NCBI GenBank assembly: GCA_013152195.1
Contig: JAADGU010000072.1
Location: 1 to 33,211, forward strand
Reading direction: 5' to 3'
Source of the DNA: Nitrospirota bacterium
GTDB lineage: Bacteria; Nitrospirota; Thermodesulfovibrionia; Thermodesulfovibrionales; JdFR-85
Length of the DNA stretch: 33,211 nucleotides
The notes beneath the pieces were generated by a model, which saw only the letters and a list, made by a program, of their open reading frames with translations, was not told the origin of the DNA and searched no databases. Both the position numbers and the translations under genes were made by a program. Positions 8,532-18,903 of the stretch are shown one piece after another (positions within the stretch are counted from its first letter, which is position 1; each line of letters begins with the position of its first letter).

Positions 8532-8804
8532 TTAGTATCCTGTTCTGTGTTGTGGACGTTCTCCTCGGGGTTTTGCCTGATTAACCTTTATATTACGTCC
8601 CTTTATTTCTTTTCCGTCCAGGGCCTTAATCGCTTCATCTGCTTCTGAATCATTCGGCATCTCTACAAATCCAAAACCTTTCGACTGTCCTGAAAACTTA
8701 TCCGTTATAATGTTAACAGTAGATACTTCTCCGAATTCTGAGAAAAGCTCTTTCAACTCATCTTCACTTACATTGTAAGGCAGATTTCCAACATAGATAT
8801 TCAT
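8532..8804 (-). CDS. RRM-domain RNA-binding protein
   Basis: MNIYVGNLPYNVSEDELKELFSEFGEVSTVNIITDKFSGQSKGFGFVEMPND has RNP1/RNP2 motifs. Confidence 0.95.
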   Translation of the reverse strand: MNIYVGNLPYNVSEDELKELFSEFGEVSTVNIITDKFSGQSKGFGFVEMPNDSEADEAIKALDGKEIKGRNIKVNQAKPRGERPQHRTGY

Positions 8805-9274
8805 GATATCATTCCCTCAAAACATCAAAAATGTGCGTTAGTCGAGATTGCGCCATCAGATAACCATACGCACAGGTTAATCGACAGCGTTCAGCCAACC
8901 ATTGGCCAATTCACAGAAAGACATGCCTTTTAAGATTATTGCATTTAATGTCATCATTATATCCGATGATTTCAGGGTTGTCAAGGCAACAGAGACATTT
9001 GGAAGAAAGCGGGCAGGCTGATAAACCTTCAGGTGAGCAGCAGGTTTCTGCAGATGGGCGCAGACCTGGATTGTAGCAGCAGAAATAGTGCAGGTACGTA
9101 AAACGAATTAAGGTGGCTGTCAGAATATTATCTCCACCGGCCAGGTTAAGGATGTCATGTCTTCAGGAATGAGAAATGCCGGGTTCTGGTTCGACAACCG
9201 TGAAACTTTGACATTAAGTGAGCCCCTGTGTTAATAATATAAGATTTAATATCAAGGCTATTTATGGGAGGAGT

Positions 9275-10536
9275 ATGTATTATTTCAGATATATAAAAGG
9301 AGAGCTCTACGCCGAAGATGTTCCGGTCAAGAGCCTTATTGAAGAGTATGGCACCCCCCTTTATGTATACAGCCATAAAACCCTGACCCGGCACCTGAAG
9401 GCGTACAATGACGCCTTCTCGGAAATCCCACATATAATATGTTTTGCAACAAAGGCCAATTCCAACAGCGCCATCCTCCGTCTGATTGCAAATCATGGTG
9501 GAGGCGCTGATATTGTCTCCGGAGGAGAGCTTTACAGGGCCTTACGTGTGGGAATCCCCCCGGAAAAGATTGTTTATGCAGGGGTAGGCAAAACAGATGA
9601 TGAGATTCGATATGCCCTCAGCAAGAGGATATTGATGTTTAATGTTGAATCCGAACAGGAGCTTGAAAGGATTAACGATATAGCAGAGGGCAGATGAATG
9701 TCACTGCACCAATAGCATTGAGAATAAATCCTGATATCGACCCTGAAACTCATCCCTATATATCAACAGGGCTTAGAAAGCACAAGTTTGGCATTCCGAT
9801 AGAAAATGCCCTTGAGTACTACAGAGTGGCCAAGGGGCTTGAAAATATTGAACTGATAGGCGTTCATAAACATATCGGCTCCCAGATAACAAAGATTACG
9901 CCCTTTGTTGATGCACTCCAGAGGATACTGGTCCTCATTGAGAGCCTGAAGGCAGAAGGGATCAATCTGAGATATCTGGACATAGGTGGCGGGCTTGGCA
10001 TACAATATAAGGACGAATCCCCACCCCACCCAAAGGAGCTTGCCCGGAAACTCCTGCCGCTTCTGAGGGGACAGGATATAACCATAATTGTGGAGCCGGG
10101 ACGCTCAATCGCAGGCAACGCTGGCATACTCCTCACAAAGGTGCTTTACCTGAAGAAGGGTGAGGACAGGGAGTTTGTGATAGTGGATGCAGGGATGAAC
10201 GACCTGATGAGACCTACACTGTATGATGCATATCATCACATTCTTCCTGTCAGGAAGAACAGGCGCAGGATGATTGTGGCAGATATTGTCGGTCCTGTAT
10301 GCGAATCAGGGGATTTTCTTGCAAGGGAAAGGGAAATCAACAGTGTGCAGCACGGCGACTGTCTTGCTGTTATGAGTGCCGGGGCCTATGGTTTTTCGAT
10401 GAGCTCCAATTACAACAGCCGTCCAAGACCGGCCGAGGTGCTTGTAAGGGACGGAGAACATTATATTATAAGAAAGAGGGAGACTTACAGAGACCTTGTC
10501 CGGGGTGAGATTATACCCGACTTTCTGGATAAGTGA
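9275..10536 (+). CDS. lysA: Diaminopimelate decarboxylase, split by a net -1 frame change near 9691-9697
   Basis: ORF 9275-9697 (YGTPLYVYSHKTL...FATKANSN) and ORF 9694-10536 (LRINPDIDPETHPYISTGLRKHKFGI...VGPVCESGDFLA) are the two halves of LysA. GGGAGGAG precedes ATG 9275. Confidence 0.9.
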
Positions 10537-10555
10537 AGAATTAAATTTTAATGAA

Positions 10556-10685
10556 GTCGTAAAAAGCCGTAAAGCAGCGTTTCTTGTCATTGCGAGCGGA
10601 GCGAAGCAATCTCTTGCAGTATGATTTTAAAACAGATTGCTTCGTCGCTTTGCTCCTCGCAATGACAGTGATGGACTTTTTACGA
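10556..10685. mobile_element. MITE-like inverted-repeat element, about 130 bp
   Basis: Ends TCGTAAAAAGCC... / ...GGACTTTTTACGA; inner TGTCATTGCGAGCGGAGCGAAGCAATCT / AGATTGCTTCGTCGCTTTGCTCCTCGCAATGACA. Confidence 0.75.
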
Positions 10686-10725
10686 GAACATCAAGATTTA
10701 AGCTGGTATATAATTACCTGATATT

Positions 10726-11604
10726 ATGAAGATCGAATTTACAAAAATGCATGGCCTTGGAAATGACTTTATTGTTGTTAACGCAATTAAAGAGTCCTTT
10801 CTGTCCGCTCTCGGCTCTGATGAACTTTCCAGGCTGTCAGCACATTTATGCAACAGAAGGTTTGCCATCGGGGCCGATCAGCTTCTCCTGCTCTGTCCAT
10901 CTGAAAGGGCCGATTTCAGGATGAGAATATTCAATGCTGACGGTTCGGAGGTCGAGATGTGTGGCAATGGTATCCGCTGTCTGGCCAGATACATCTGGGA
11001 CAGGGGGCTGAGTGAAAAAGAGGTGCTTGAGATAGAGACCCTGGCGGGCATTATCAGGCCGGAGGTCCGTAATGGATTGGTCAGGGTCGATATGGGAATG
11101 CCCGAGTTTTCACCGGAGAGGATACCGGTGGATATCAAGGAAACAGACAGGGCTGTCCTTCCGGAAACAAGCGTTTTTATAAAGTATCCACTTGAGGTTG
11201 AGGGGCAGGTTTTTGATATTACCTGTCTTTCCATGGGGAATCCCCATTGCGTTATAGTTGTTGATGATGTAGACAACTTTCCTGTAAGTTACTACGGACC
11301 AATGATTGAAAACCGCCAGATATTCCCCCGAAAGACAAACGTGGAGTTTGTGGAGATACTCAATGATAAAGAGATAGACATGAGGGTTTGGGAAAGGGGT
11401 GCCGGAGAAACAATGGCCTGTGGAACCGGGGCCTCTGCTGCTGCTGTTGCAACATCATTAATCGGGAGTACAGGAAGAGAAGTGACTGTTCACCTGCTGG
11501 GCGGAGACCTGTTTATTGAATGGGCCGAGAATGGACATATATACATGGCAGGTCCTGCTGTAACTGTATTTGATGGAGTTATAGATGTTGAAGTCGATGG
11601 ATGA
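10726..11604 (+). CDS. dapF: Diaminopimelate epimerase
   Basis: KMHGLGNDFIVV...VEMCGNGIRCLARYI...ERGAGETMACGTGASA. Confidence 0.97.
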   Translation: MKIEFTKMHGLGNDFIVVNAIKESFLSALGSDELSRLSAHLCNRRFAIGADQLLLLCPSERADFRMRIFNADGSEVEMCGNGIRCLARYIWDRGLSEKEVLEIETLAGIIRPEVRNGLVRVDMGMPEFSPERIPVDIKETDRAVLPETSVFIKYPLEVEGQVFDITCLSMGNPHCVIVVDDVDNFPVSYYGPMIENRQIFPRKTNVEFVEILNDKEIDMRVWERGAGETMACGTGASAAAVATSLIGSTGREVTVHLLGGDLFIEWAENGHIYMAGPAVTVFDGVIDVEVDG

Positions 11605-11899
11605 AAAAACAGAGAAGAGGAGTGTTTCCAGAGAAGAAACCAGCCTCAATGTCAAATTTGCCGTAACAGAGGTGGGGGGAAGAGATGCTACAAGGGTTGA
11701 GGCAAAGGGCTCGATTGTGGACATTTCAGAGCAGGGGTTTGGTATGATAACCACCTATCCCCTGCAAAAAGGTCATGCGATAACAATAAGGGACAGGGAA
11801 AACGAAAAGATGCCGGGTTATGGACTTGTCAAGTGGACAGAAAAGGCGGGTTCTGCATACAGGGCCGGTCTTTACCACAGGTTCCCGGTAAACTTATAA
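11597..11899 (+). CDS. PilZ domain protein
   Basis: GSIVDISEQGFGMITTYPLQKGHAI and downstream PilZ-like beta pattern; overlaps the dapF 3' end by 8 nt. Confidence 0.7.
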   Translation: MDEKTEKRSVSREETSLNVKFAVTEVGGRDATRVEAKGSIVDISEQGFGMITTYPLQKGHAITIRDRENEKMPGYGLVKWTEKAGSAYRAGLYHRFPVNL

Positions 11900-11966
11900 A
11901 CTCTTTACAGATTGCCCTTCCCGGATAGAGGGAAAGGGCCGGTATAAAGTTCTTGAGGAGGAAGTC

Positions 11967-12839
11967 ATGCTTAAAGGTTCAATAGTAGCCCTGGTTACCC
12001 CTTTCAGGGATGGTGCGGTGGATGAAAAGGCCCTGTCAGAGCTGATTGAGTGGCATATATCAGAGGGTACAAACGGTATAGTGCCCTGCGGCACTACAGG
12101 AGAGTCGGCAACCCTGACCTATGAGGAGCATTACAGGGTAATAAAGACAACCATAGAAGTTGTAAACAAAAGGATTCCGGTTATAGCAGGTACCGGTGCC
12201 AATTCCACAGATGAGACGATTACAATGACTCAGGAGGCCAGGAAACTCGGGGCGGATGCCGCCCTGCTTGTAGCACCCTACTACAACAAGCCCACCCAGG
12301 AAGGGCTTTACAGGCATTACAGGGCAGTGGCAGAGGCTGTTGACCTTCCTCTTGTACTTTATAATGTGCCCGGACGCACGGCTGTTAACATACTTCCCCA
12401 AACGGTTGAACGCCTTGCCGGGATTGAAAACATTGCGGCCATAAAGGAAGCCTCCGGTGACATGAAGCAGGTGAGTGAGGTCATAAGGCGGTGTGGTGAC
12501 AGGATTACCATTCTTTCAGGAGATGACTTTACCACGTTTCCCCTCCTTGCTCTTGGTGGCAGCGGGGTGATTTCGGTTACTGGCAACGTGATGCCAGGAA
12601 TGGTTTCTCAAATGTGTGCAAGCTACGAGAAGGGGCTTTATGACGATGCACGGAAGCTCCATTTCAAGCTCGAACCACTCAATGCTGCAATGTTCCTGGA
12701 GACCAATCCCATACCTGTAAAAACAGCCCTCTCAATGATGGGCAGGATACGTGGTGAGCTCCGTCTCCCACTATGTGAAATCTCAGAGGCGAACAAAAAA
12801 AGTCTGCGGGAGACCCTGCTCTCATATAACCTTGTTTAA
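11967..12839 (+). CDS. dapA: 4-hydroxy-tetrahydrodipicolinate synthase
   Basis: GSIVALVTPFRDGAVDEKAL...GTNGIVPCGTTGESATLTYEEH...YYNKPTQEGLYRHYRAVAE...LYNVPGRTAVN...IKEASGD. Confidence 0.97.
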   Translation: MLKGSIVALVTPFRDGAVDEKALSELIEWHISEGTNGIVPCGTTGESATLTYEEHYRVIKTTIEVVNKRIPVIAGTGANSTDETITMTQEARKLGADAALLVAPYYNKPTQEGLYRHYRAVAEAVDLPLVLYNVPGRTAVNILPQTVERLAGIENIAAIKEASGDMKQVSEVIRRCGDRITILSGDDFTTFPLLALGGSGVISVTGNVMPGMVSQMCASYEKGLYDDARKLHFKLEPLNAAMFLETNPIPVKTALSMMGRIRGELRLPLCEISEANKKSLRETLLSYNLV

Positions 12840-12843
12840 AACA

Positions 12844-12874
12844 GGCCGCACCCTTTAAGAAAAAGGGTGCGGCC
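12844..12874 (+). terminator. Strong hairpin downstream of dapA
   Basis: Perfect 13-bp stem GGCCGCACCCTTT aagaa AAAGGGTGCGGCC; no strong U tract. Confidence 0.65.
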
Positions 12875-12958
12875 CGAAAGCATTGATATCACGCCGAAAA
12901 GCAGGCTGAGGGCATCCCCTTCCTTGAAAATCTTAATACCTATCTGGTAGTATTTTAA

Positions 12959-13389
12959 ATGGTAACCCCTGCAGGACTTCTCTCCCGTGTAGTTGCAAAG
13001 GTGTCATAGACCTTATCGTGGCAACTATAGCTGTTGAGATATTACAGAAGACCGGTTTTTTTGCAGGACTTGTATACATTCTGGTAGCCGATGGTTTCTT
13101 TAACGGCAGGAGTCCCGGTAAACTACTGCTTGGGCTAAGTGTGGTCAGGGGGGACGGAGGGCCTTGTACTGTCAGGGAATCCATACTGAGAAACCTGACT
13201 ATTGCTGTCGGGTTTTTGTTGTGGAGAATACCCTTGATAGGCTGGCTTCTCTTTCCCTGTGTGCTGGCCTTTGAGTTTATCGTGCTTTTTGGAAGTGATA
13301 CAAACAGGCGCCTTGGTGACGAGATTGCAAAAACCAATGTTATAGAAATAGCAGGCAAAAAGGAACAGGTGGCAGACAGTGAAGAATAA
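12959..13389 (+). CDS. RDD family membrane protein, N-terminus frame-disrupted near 13001
   Basis: ATG 12959 reads MVTPAGLLSRVVAKVS*; the -1 frame continues VIDLIVATIAVEILQKTGFFAGLVYILVADGFFNGRSPGKLLLGLSVV. Confidence 0.8.
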
Positions 13390-13424
13390 CTGCTTGCTGT
13401 GAAACTACTAAAGAGGTTGCGAGA

Positions 13425-13447
13425 CCCTGGAATAAATTCAGGGTGAC
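13425..13447. repeat. Half-copy of a dispersed palindromic repeat (GAGACCCTGGAATAAATTCAGGGTGACAA)
   Basis: Same family as the inverted repeat at 30284-30355. Confidence 0.6.
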
Positions 13448-13475
13448 AATTAAAGTTGCCGCAACAGGAGGATAG

Positions 13476-14504
<1,029 letters not shown>

Positions 14505-14511
14505 TGATGAG

Positions 14512-15299
14512 ATGAGGAACAGACGAGTTGTTTTACTTTTTCTGGTTGTTGTCGTCTCCGCTTCCATTATGACCTTTCAGAGTACCATACCAGGGGACCG
14601 TTTAAACCCCTAACTGCCCTGCAGACCCCTCTGTACCAGCTGGAGAGGGGTTTCGCTGCTGTCATGAAGATCATCAAGTCACCTTTTATCTATTATTTCA
14701 GGCTGGAAAACGAAAACCAGATACTGAAAAACAGGATTGGACAGCTTGAAATGCGGGAACAGGAATACACAGAGCTTAAACTCGAAAACCGGAGACTAAG
14801 CACCATAGTTAGCATAAAGGAAACATCCCCGCATTTTATTGCAGCCGCCAGTGTCATCTCGTCAGGAATAAGACAATGGCCGGAGCTGATTATAATTGAC
14901 AAGAAGGGGACATCAAGCGGTATAAAAAAGGATATGGCAGTAAGGATACCGGAAGGACTTGTTGGGAAAACTTCCGAGGTTATGCCGGGTTTCTCAAAAG
15001 TACTGCTTGTAACGGATGTAAACTTTTCTGTATCAGTACGGCTTCAGGATACAAGGATTGAAGGTATACTGTCCGGCAGGGGTGATGGATCATGTATCCT
15101 GAAATATATCCCGCGGGATGAAGATATAAAGCCCGGAGCTTTATTAATAACTTCAGGGCTTGACGGGCTTTTTCCAAAGGGTATTCCTGTGGGTTATATC
15201 ACGGGGGTCAAGAAGGGGAGTGAACTCTTTCTTGACATTGAGGTTAAACCAATAATAAAGGCATCCATGATTGAAGAGGTCATGGTTTTTAAAAAATAG
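14512..15299 (+). CDS. mreC: Rod shape-determining protein MreC, frame-disrupted near 14593-14600
   Basis: ATG 14512 encodes MRNRRVVLLFLVVVVSASIMTFQSTIPGD; the -1 frame continues PFKPLTALQTPLYQLERGFAAVMKIIKSPFIYYFRLENENQILKNRI... Confidence 0.88.
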
Positions 15300-15309
15300 G
15301 ATTTCAACT

Positions 15310-15771
15310 ATGAATAAAACTGTAAAAAAAATCGCTTTCTGGACAATAATCGTAGCCGGAGTCTTTCTCATACAATCTGTAGTATCAACAGAGTTAATAA
15401 AAGTGAATCTGACACTGCTGCTTGTCTATTATTTCGGTCTCAAAAAAGGTGAGCTCCAGGGTGTCGCAGTAGGGATACCCGTAGGGTTCCTCGAGGATGC
15501 GCTCTCCGGACAGTTAATCGGTCCGGGAATGATGGGAAAAGGACTGGCAGGTATCCTTCCAGCATATCTCTCTGATGGCTTTTTTATATGGACTCCCCTT
15601 CTTGGAATGCTTGCAGTATTTGCCCTGACCGTCTTTGACGAAACAGTGGTATATACATCACTATCCCTCTTTTCACAGAGCCCGGCTCCTTTTCAGGATT
15701 TTTTGGCCCTGACCTTTGTCAAGGCATTGATAAACGCACCCTTCGGGTGGCTGATAAGACCAGGAAAATGA
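15310..15771 (+). CDS. mreD: Rod shape-determining protein MreD
   Basis: Hydrophobic protein between mreC and mrdA; VNLTLLLVYYFGLKKGELQGVAVGIPVGFLEDALSG...; stop overlaps the mrdA start (ATGA). Confidence 0.85.
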   Translation: MNKTVKKIAFWTIIVAGVFLIQSVVSTELIKVNLTLLLVYYFGLKKGELQGVAVGIPVGFLEDALSGQLIGPGMMGKGLAGILPAYLSDGFFIWTPLLGMLAVFALTVFDETVVYTSLSLFSQSPAPFQDFLALTFVKALINAPFGWLIRPGK

Positions 15772-17542
15772 TAGATAAAAAAAGAACCATAACGGTTCTG
15801 GCTTACATATCCATGGCAGTTTTTGTAATCTTTTTACTAAGGCTGTGGCAGTTGCAGATACTGAAAGGCAGTTATTACAGGAAGCAGTCTGAGAAAAACA
15901 GGGTCAGGGTCTTCAAGATACCTGCCCCAAGGGGTATAATCTTTGACAGAAATGGTATCCCCCTTGTGAAGAATGCCCCTTATTTTATCGCCTCACTTAT
16001 ACCCGGCCTCTCAAAAAAGGGCCTCAATCTTTCCGGGCTCTCAAAACTGCTTGATACATCAGTTGAAGACCTGTCCGAGAAGATAGCAAAACGAAAAAAA
16101 CACGTCCTTGAGCCGATAAGGCTGAAAGAGGGTCTGAGTTTTGCCCAGGTCGCCAGGATAGAAGCAAGACGGTCTGATTTCCCCGGGCTTGTGGTAGAGA
16201 CAGAGATCACGAGGGCCTATCCATTTGGCAGCACCGGCGCACACCTGATCGGATATTTGAGTCTCCCCACGGAGGCCCAGTTGCGCAAGGGGCTATTCGC
16301 CGGTACCCCCAGGGGGACCTTTGTTGGACAATGGGGTGTGGAGGCACTATATGATAAAAGGTTAAAAGGCGTTCCCGGAAAGAGGTTTATAGAGGTAGAT
16401 GCCCTCGGAAGACAGTTGCGTACACTGAAGATAGTGCCGCCCCAAAAGGGGGAGGACCTCACCCTGAGCGTTGACATCCGGACACAGAAGACGGCAGAGG
16501 AGGCATTCAAGGGAAAGGCCGGAGCACTTATGGCCCTGGATCCTCAGAGTGGTGAAGTACTTGCACTGGTGAGCCTTCCATCTTTTGACCCCAATCTCTT
16601 TGTACGGGGGATATCCCAAAAGCAATGGAAGAGGCTTCAGAGACATCCCGGACATCCATTTCTGAACAGGGTGTTTCAGAGTCAATATCCTCCGGGTTCC
16701 ATATTCAAGATTGTTACTGCCATTGCTGCCCTGGAGGAGGGGGTTGTAGACGAGAACTTTTCAGTGGATTGTACAGGTGCGATTCATGTGGGTATCTGGA
16801 AGTTCAGCTGCTGGAAAGGGCAGGGACACGGCAAAACAGCACTCAGAAAGGCTCTCGTTGAATCCTGCGATATATATTTTTACGAGATCGGCAGGTTACT
16901 CGGTATGGACAGGATTGCAAAGTATGCAAATGCACTCGGACTCGGTATTGCGCCCGGGGTTAATCTGAGCGCTGAAAGGAAGGGGCTCATCCCGACCACA
17001 TCCTGGAAATTAAGGAAAAAGGGGATTCCATGGTACCTTGGTGAGACCTTTAATGCAGCAATAGGGCAGGGATACGTCTCAACCACCCCTGCCCAGGCAG
17101 CCCTGATGATGGCCGCCATAGCAAACGGGGGCAATGTTTACAGGCCTGAGCTTCTCAAGGATCAGCCCGGACCTGAACCAATAGCAAAACTCAGCCTCAG
17201 CCCAAAGACACTCAGGATAATCAGGGACTCCCTGGTGGGGGTGGTTGAGGACAGAAAGGGCACGGGTGGAACGGCAAGGTCGGAAATCGTCAGGATTGCA
17301 GGGAAGACAGGGACTGCCCAGGTCATCAAGATACCCGAGGTAGTCAAGAAAAAACTCGCAAACACAGGGACCATGCATGGTTTGTTGCATACGCACCGGT
17401 TAAAAATCCTTCAATAGCCGTTTCTGTCTTTGTTGAACACGGCGGGCATGGCGGAGAAACAGCAGGTCCTATTGCAAAGGCAACTATTGAAGCATATATG
17501 AAATCATCAGGATACTATGTTGAGACACCGGCTGAAAATTAA
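15768..17542 (+). CDS. mrdA: Penicillin-binding protein 2 (peptidoglycan transpeptidase), frame-disrupted near 17349-17375
   Basis: APRGIIFDRNGIPLVKN, PPGSIFKIVTA, AGKTGTAQV; the C-terminus HRDHAWFVAYAPVKNPSIAVSVFVEHGGHGGETAGPIAKATIEAYMKSSGYYVETPAEN* is in the -1 frame. Confidence 0.95.
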
Positions 17543-18647
17543 TTACCAGGGCATACGGAACTTTGACTGGTTCATGTTCTCCATCCCCCTTGTCCTTACC
17601 CTCCTCGGGATAATGACGATATACAGTGCCACTAGGTCTGTCCTGGATACCCCGCCATCGTTTTATGTAAGGCAGTCAATATGGCTGTTCCTCAGCGTAA
17701 TAGCGCTCTTTGTCTCTGCGAGCTTTGATTACAGAAAACTTATCGGCTATGCCTATCACCTGTACGGGATCGGCCTGATCCTCCTGTTCCTGACTATAGT
17801 GCTTGGCCATACAGGTATGGGGGCTCAGAGATGGCTCAGGATAGGGCCAATCAGTTTTCAACCCTCGGAGATGTTCAGGATAGCTATTATAATCGTTGTT
17901 GCCAAGTATCTAAGCATAAAACGTGCACCCCTTTCAGTCTCTCCCCTCGCAACACTCCTGTTCCTCTTTGTCCTGATACCCTTCTGCCTTCTTTACAAGC
18001 AACCGGACCTTGGTACAGCAATAACATTAGTCGGAATAGTTGTCTTGATGGTGCTGGTAAAGGGGGTACAGAGACGTATTCTTGTCAGTCTGCTGCTGGT
18101 AATTGTCATCTCGCTACCCTTTGCAGGAAACATCCTGTGGGAAGGACTGAAGGAATACCAGCGCAACAGGCTGGTTGCATTTATTGACCCAAAGGTTGAT
18201 CCAAAGGGCATAGGATATCAGATTGAGCAGTCCAAGATCACAATAGGCTCCGGAAAGGTTTTTGGCAAGGGATATCTTAAGGGTACACAGGGGCCATTCC
18301 GGTTTCTGCCCGAAAAACATACGGATTTTATATTTTCGGTCTTTTCAGAGGAGTGGGGGGCTGTTGGCTCTGTTGTTGTAATCAGCCTTTATCTCCTGTT
18401 AATCATACGGGGATATGAGACCGCCTTTTATGCAAAGGATGAATTCGGCACACTCCTGTCCATTGGTATCAGCACCATGTTTCTCTTCTATGTCTTTATC
18501 AATATCGGTATGACCATGGGGCTGATGCCCGTTGTAGGTATTCCTCTGCCGTTCTTCAGCTATGGCGGCACGGCATTGCTCTCCAATTTCATATGTGTGG
18601 GACTTCTGATAAATGTGAGGATGAGACGCTTTATTCTCTTTTATTAA
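17517..18647 (+). CDS. rodA: Rod shape-determining protein RodA (SEDS family)
   Basis: FDWFMFSIPLVLTLLGIMTIYSAT...QPSEMFRIAIIIVVAKYL...EKHTDFIFSVFSEEWG...GIPLPFFSYGGTALLSNF. Confidence 0.97.
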   Translation: MLRHRLKINYQGIRNFDWFMFSIPLVLTLLGIMTIYSATRSVLDTPPSFYVRQSIWLFLSVIALFVSASFDYRKLIGYAYHLYGIGLILLFLTIVLGHTGMGAQRWLRIGPISFQPSEMFRIAIIIVVAKYLSIKRAPLSVSPLATLLFLFVLIPFCLLYKQPDLGTAITLVGIVVLMVLVKGVQRRILVSLLLVIVISLPFAGNILWEGLKEYQRNRLVAFIDPKVDPKGIGYQIEQSKITIGSGKVFGKGYLKGTQGPFRFLPEKHTDFIFSVFSEEWGAVGSVVVISLYLLLIIRGYETAFYAKDEFGTLLSIGISTMFLFYVFINIGMTMGLMPVVGIPLPFFSYGGTALLSNFICVGLLINVRMRRFILFY

Positions 18648-18662
18648 AGCCGATTATTTTGT

Positions 18663-18668
18663 TATAAT
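18663..18668 (+). promoter_or_regulatory. Possible -10 box (TATAAT) upstream of the tRNA
   Basis: Exact TATAAT about 28 nt before the tRNA 5' end; no convincing -35 seen. Confidence 0.35.
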
Positions 18669-18695
18669 TATCTTTACGTTTAAGCGCAAGACAAT

Positions 18696-18769
18696 GGCGG
18701 TGTAGCTCAGTTGGTAAGAGCATGCGGCTCATATCCGCAGGGTCGGGGGTTCAAATCCCTCCCACCAGC
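18696..18769 (+). tRNA. tRNA-Met (CAT anticodon)
   Basis: D arm TAGCTCAGTTGGTAAGAGC, anticodon arm TGCGG-CTCATAT-CCGCA, T arm GGGGG-TTCAAAT-CCCTC; the acceptor stem pairs poorly (see findings). Confidence 0.85.
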
Positions 18770-18903
18770 TCTTTATTTCCATTTTTTTACATGCATCCGT
18801 CTTACCCGTATTCGATAATTGCAAAATAAATATGACGATAAGGAAGATATCAAAGGGGCCGGAGGGCAAGAATCCCTTAACCCTCCTCGACAAAAGCTAT
18901 CCC

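Noticed and set aside
9692-9700. ATGA overlap in lysA as true two-gene translational coupling
   Set aside because: Both parts are needed for a single PLP-barrel enzyme, and one missing base restores a continuous LysA; other genes in the window show the same kind of break.
16217-17396. Minus-strand ORFs across mrdA
   Set aside because: Antisense to conserved PBP2 sequence with no recognisable domain.
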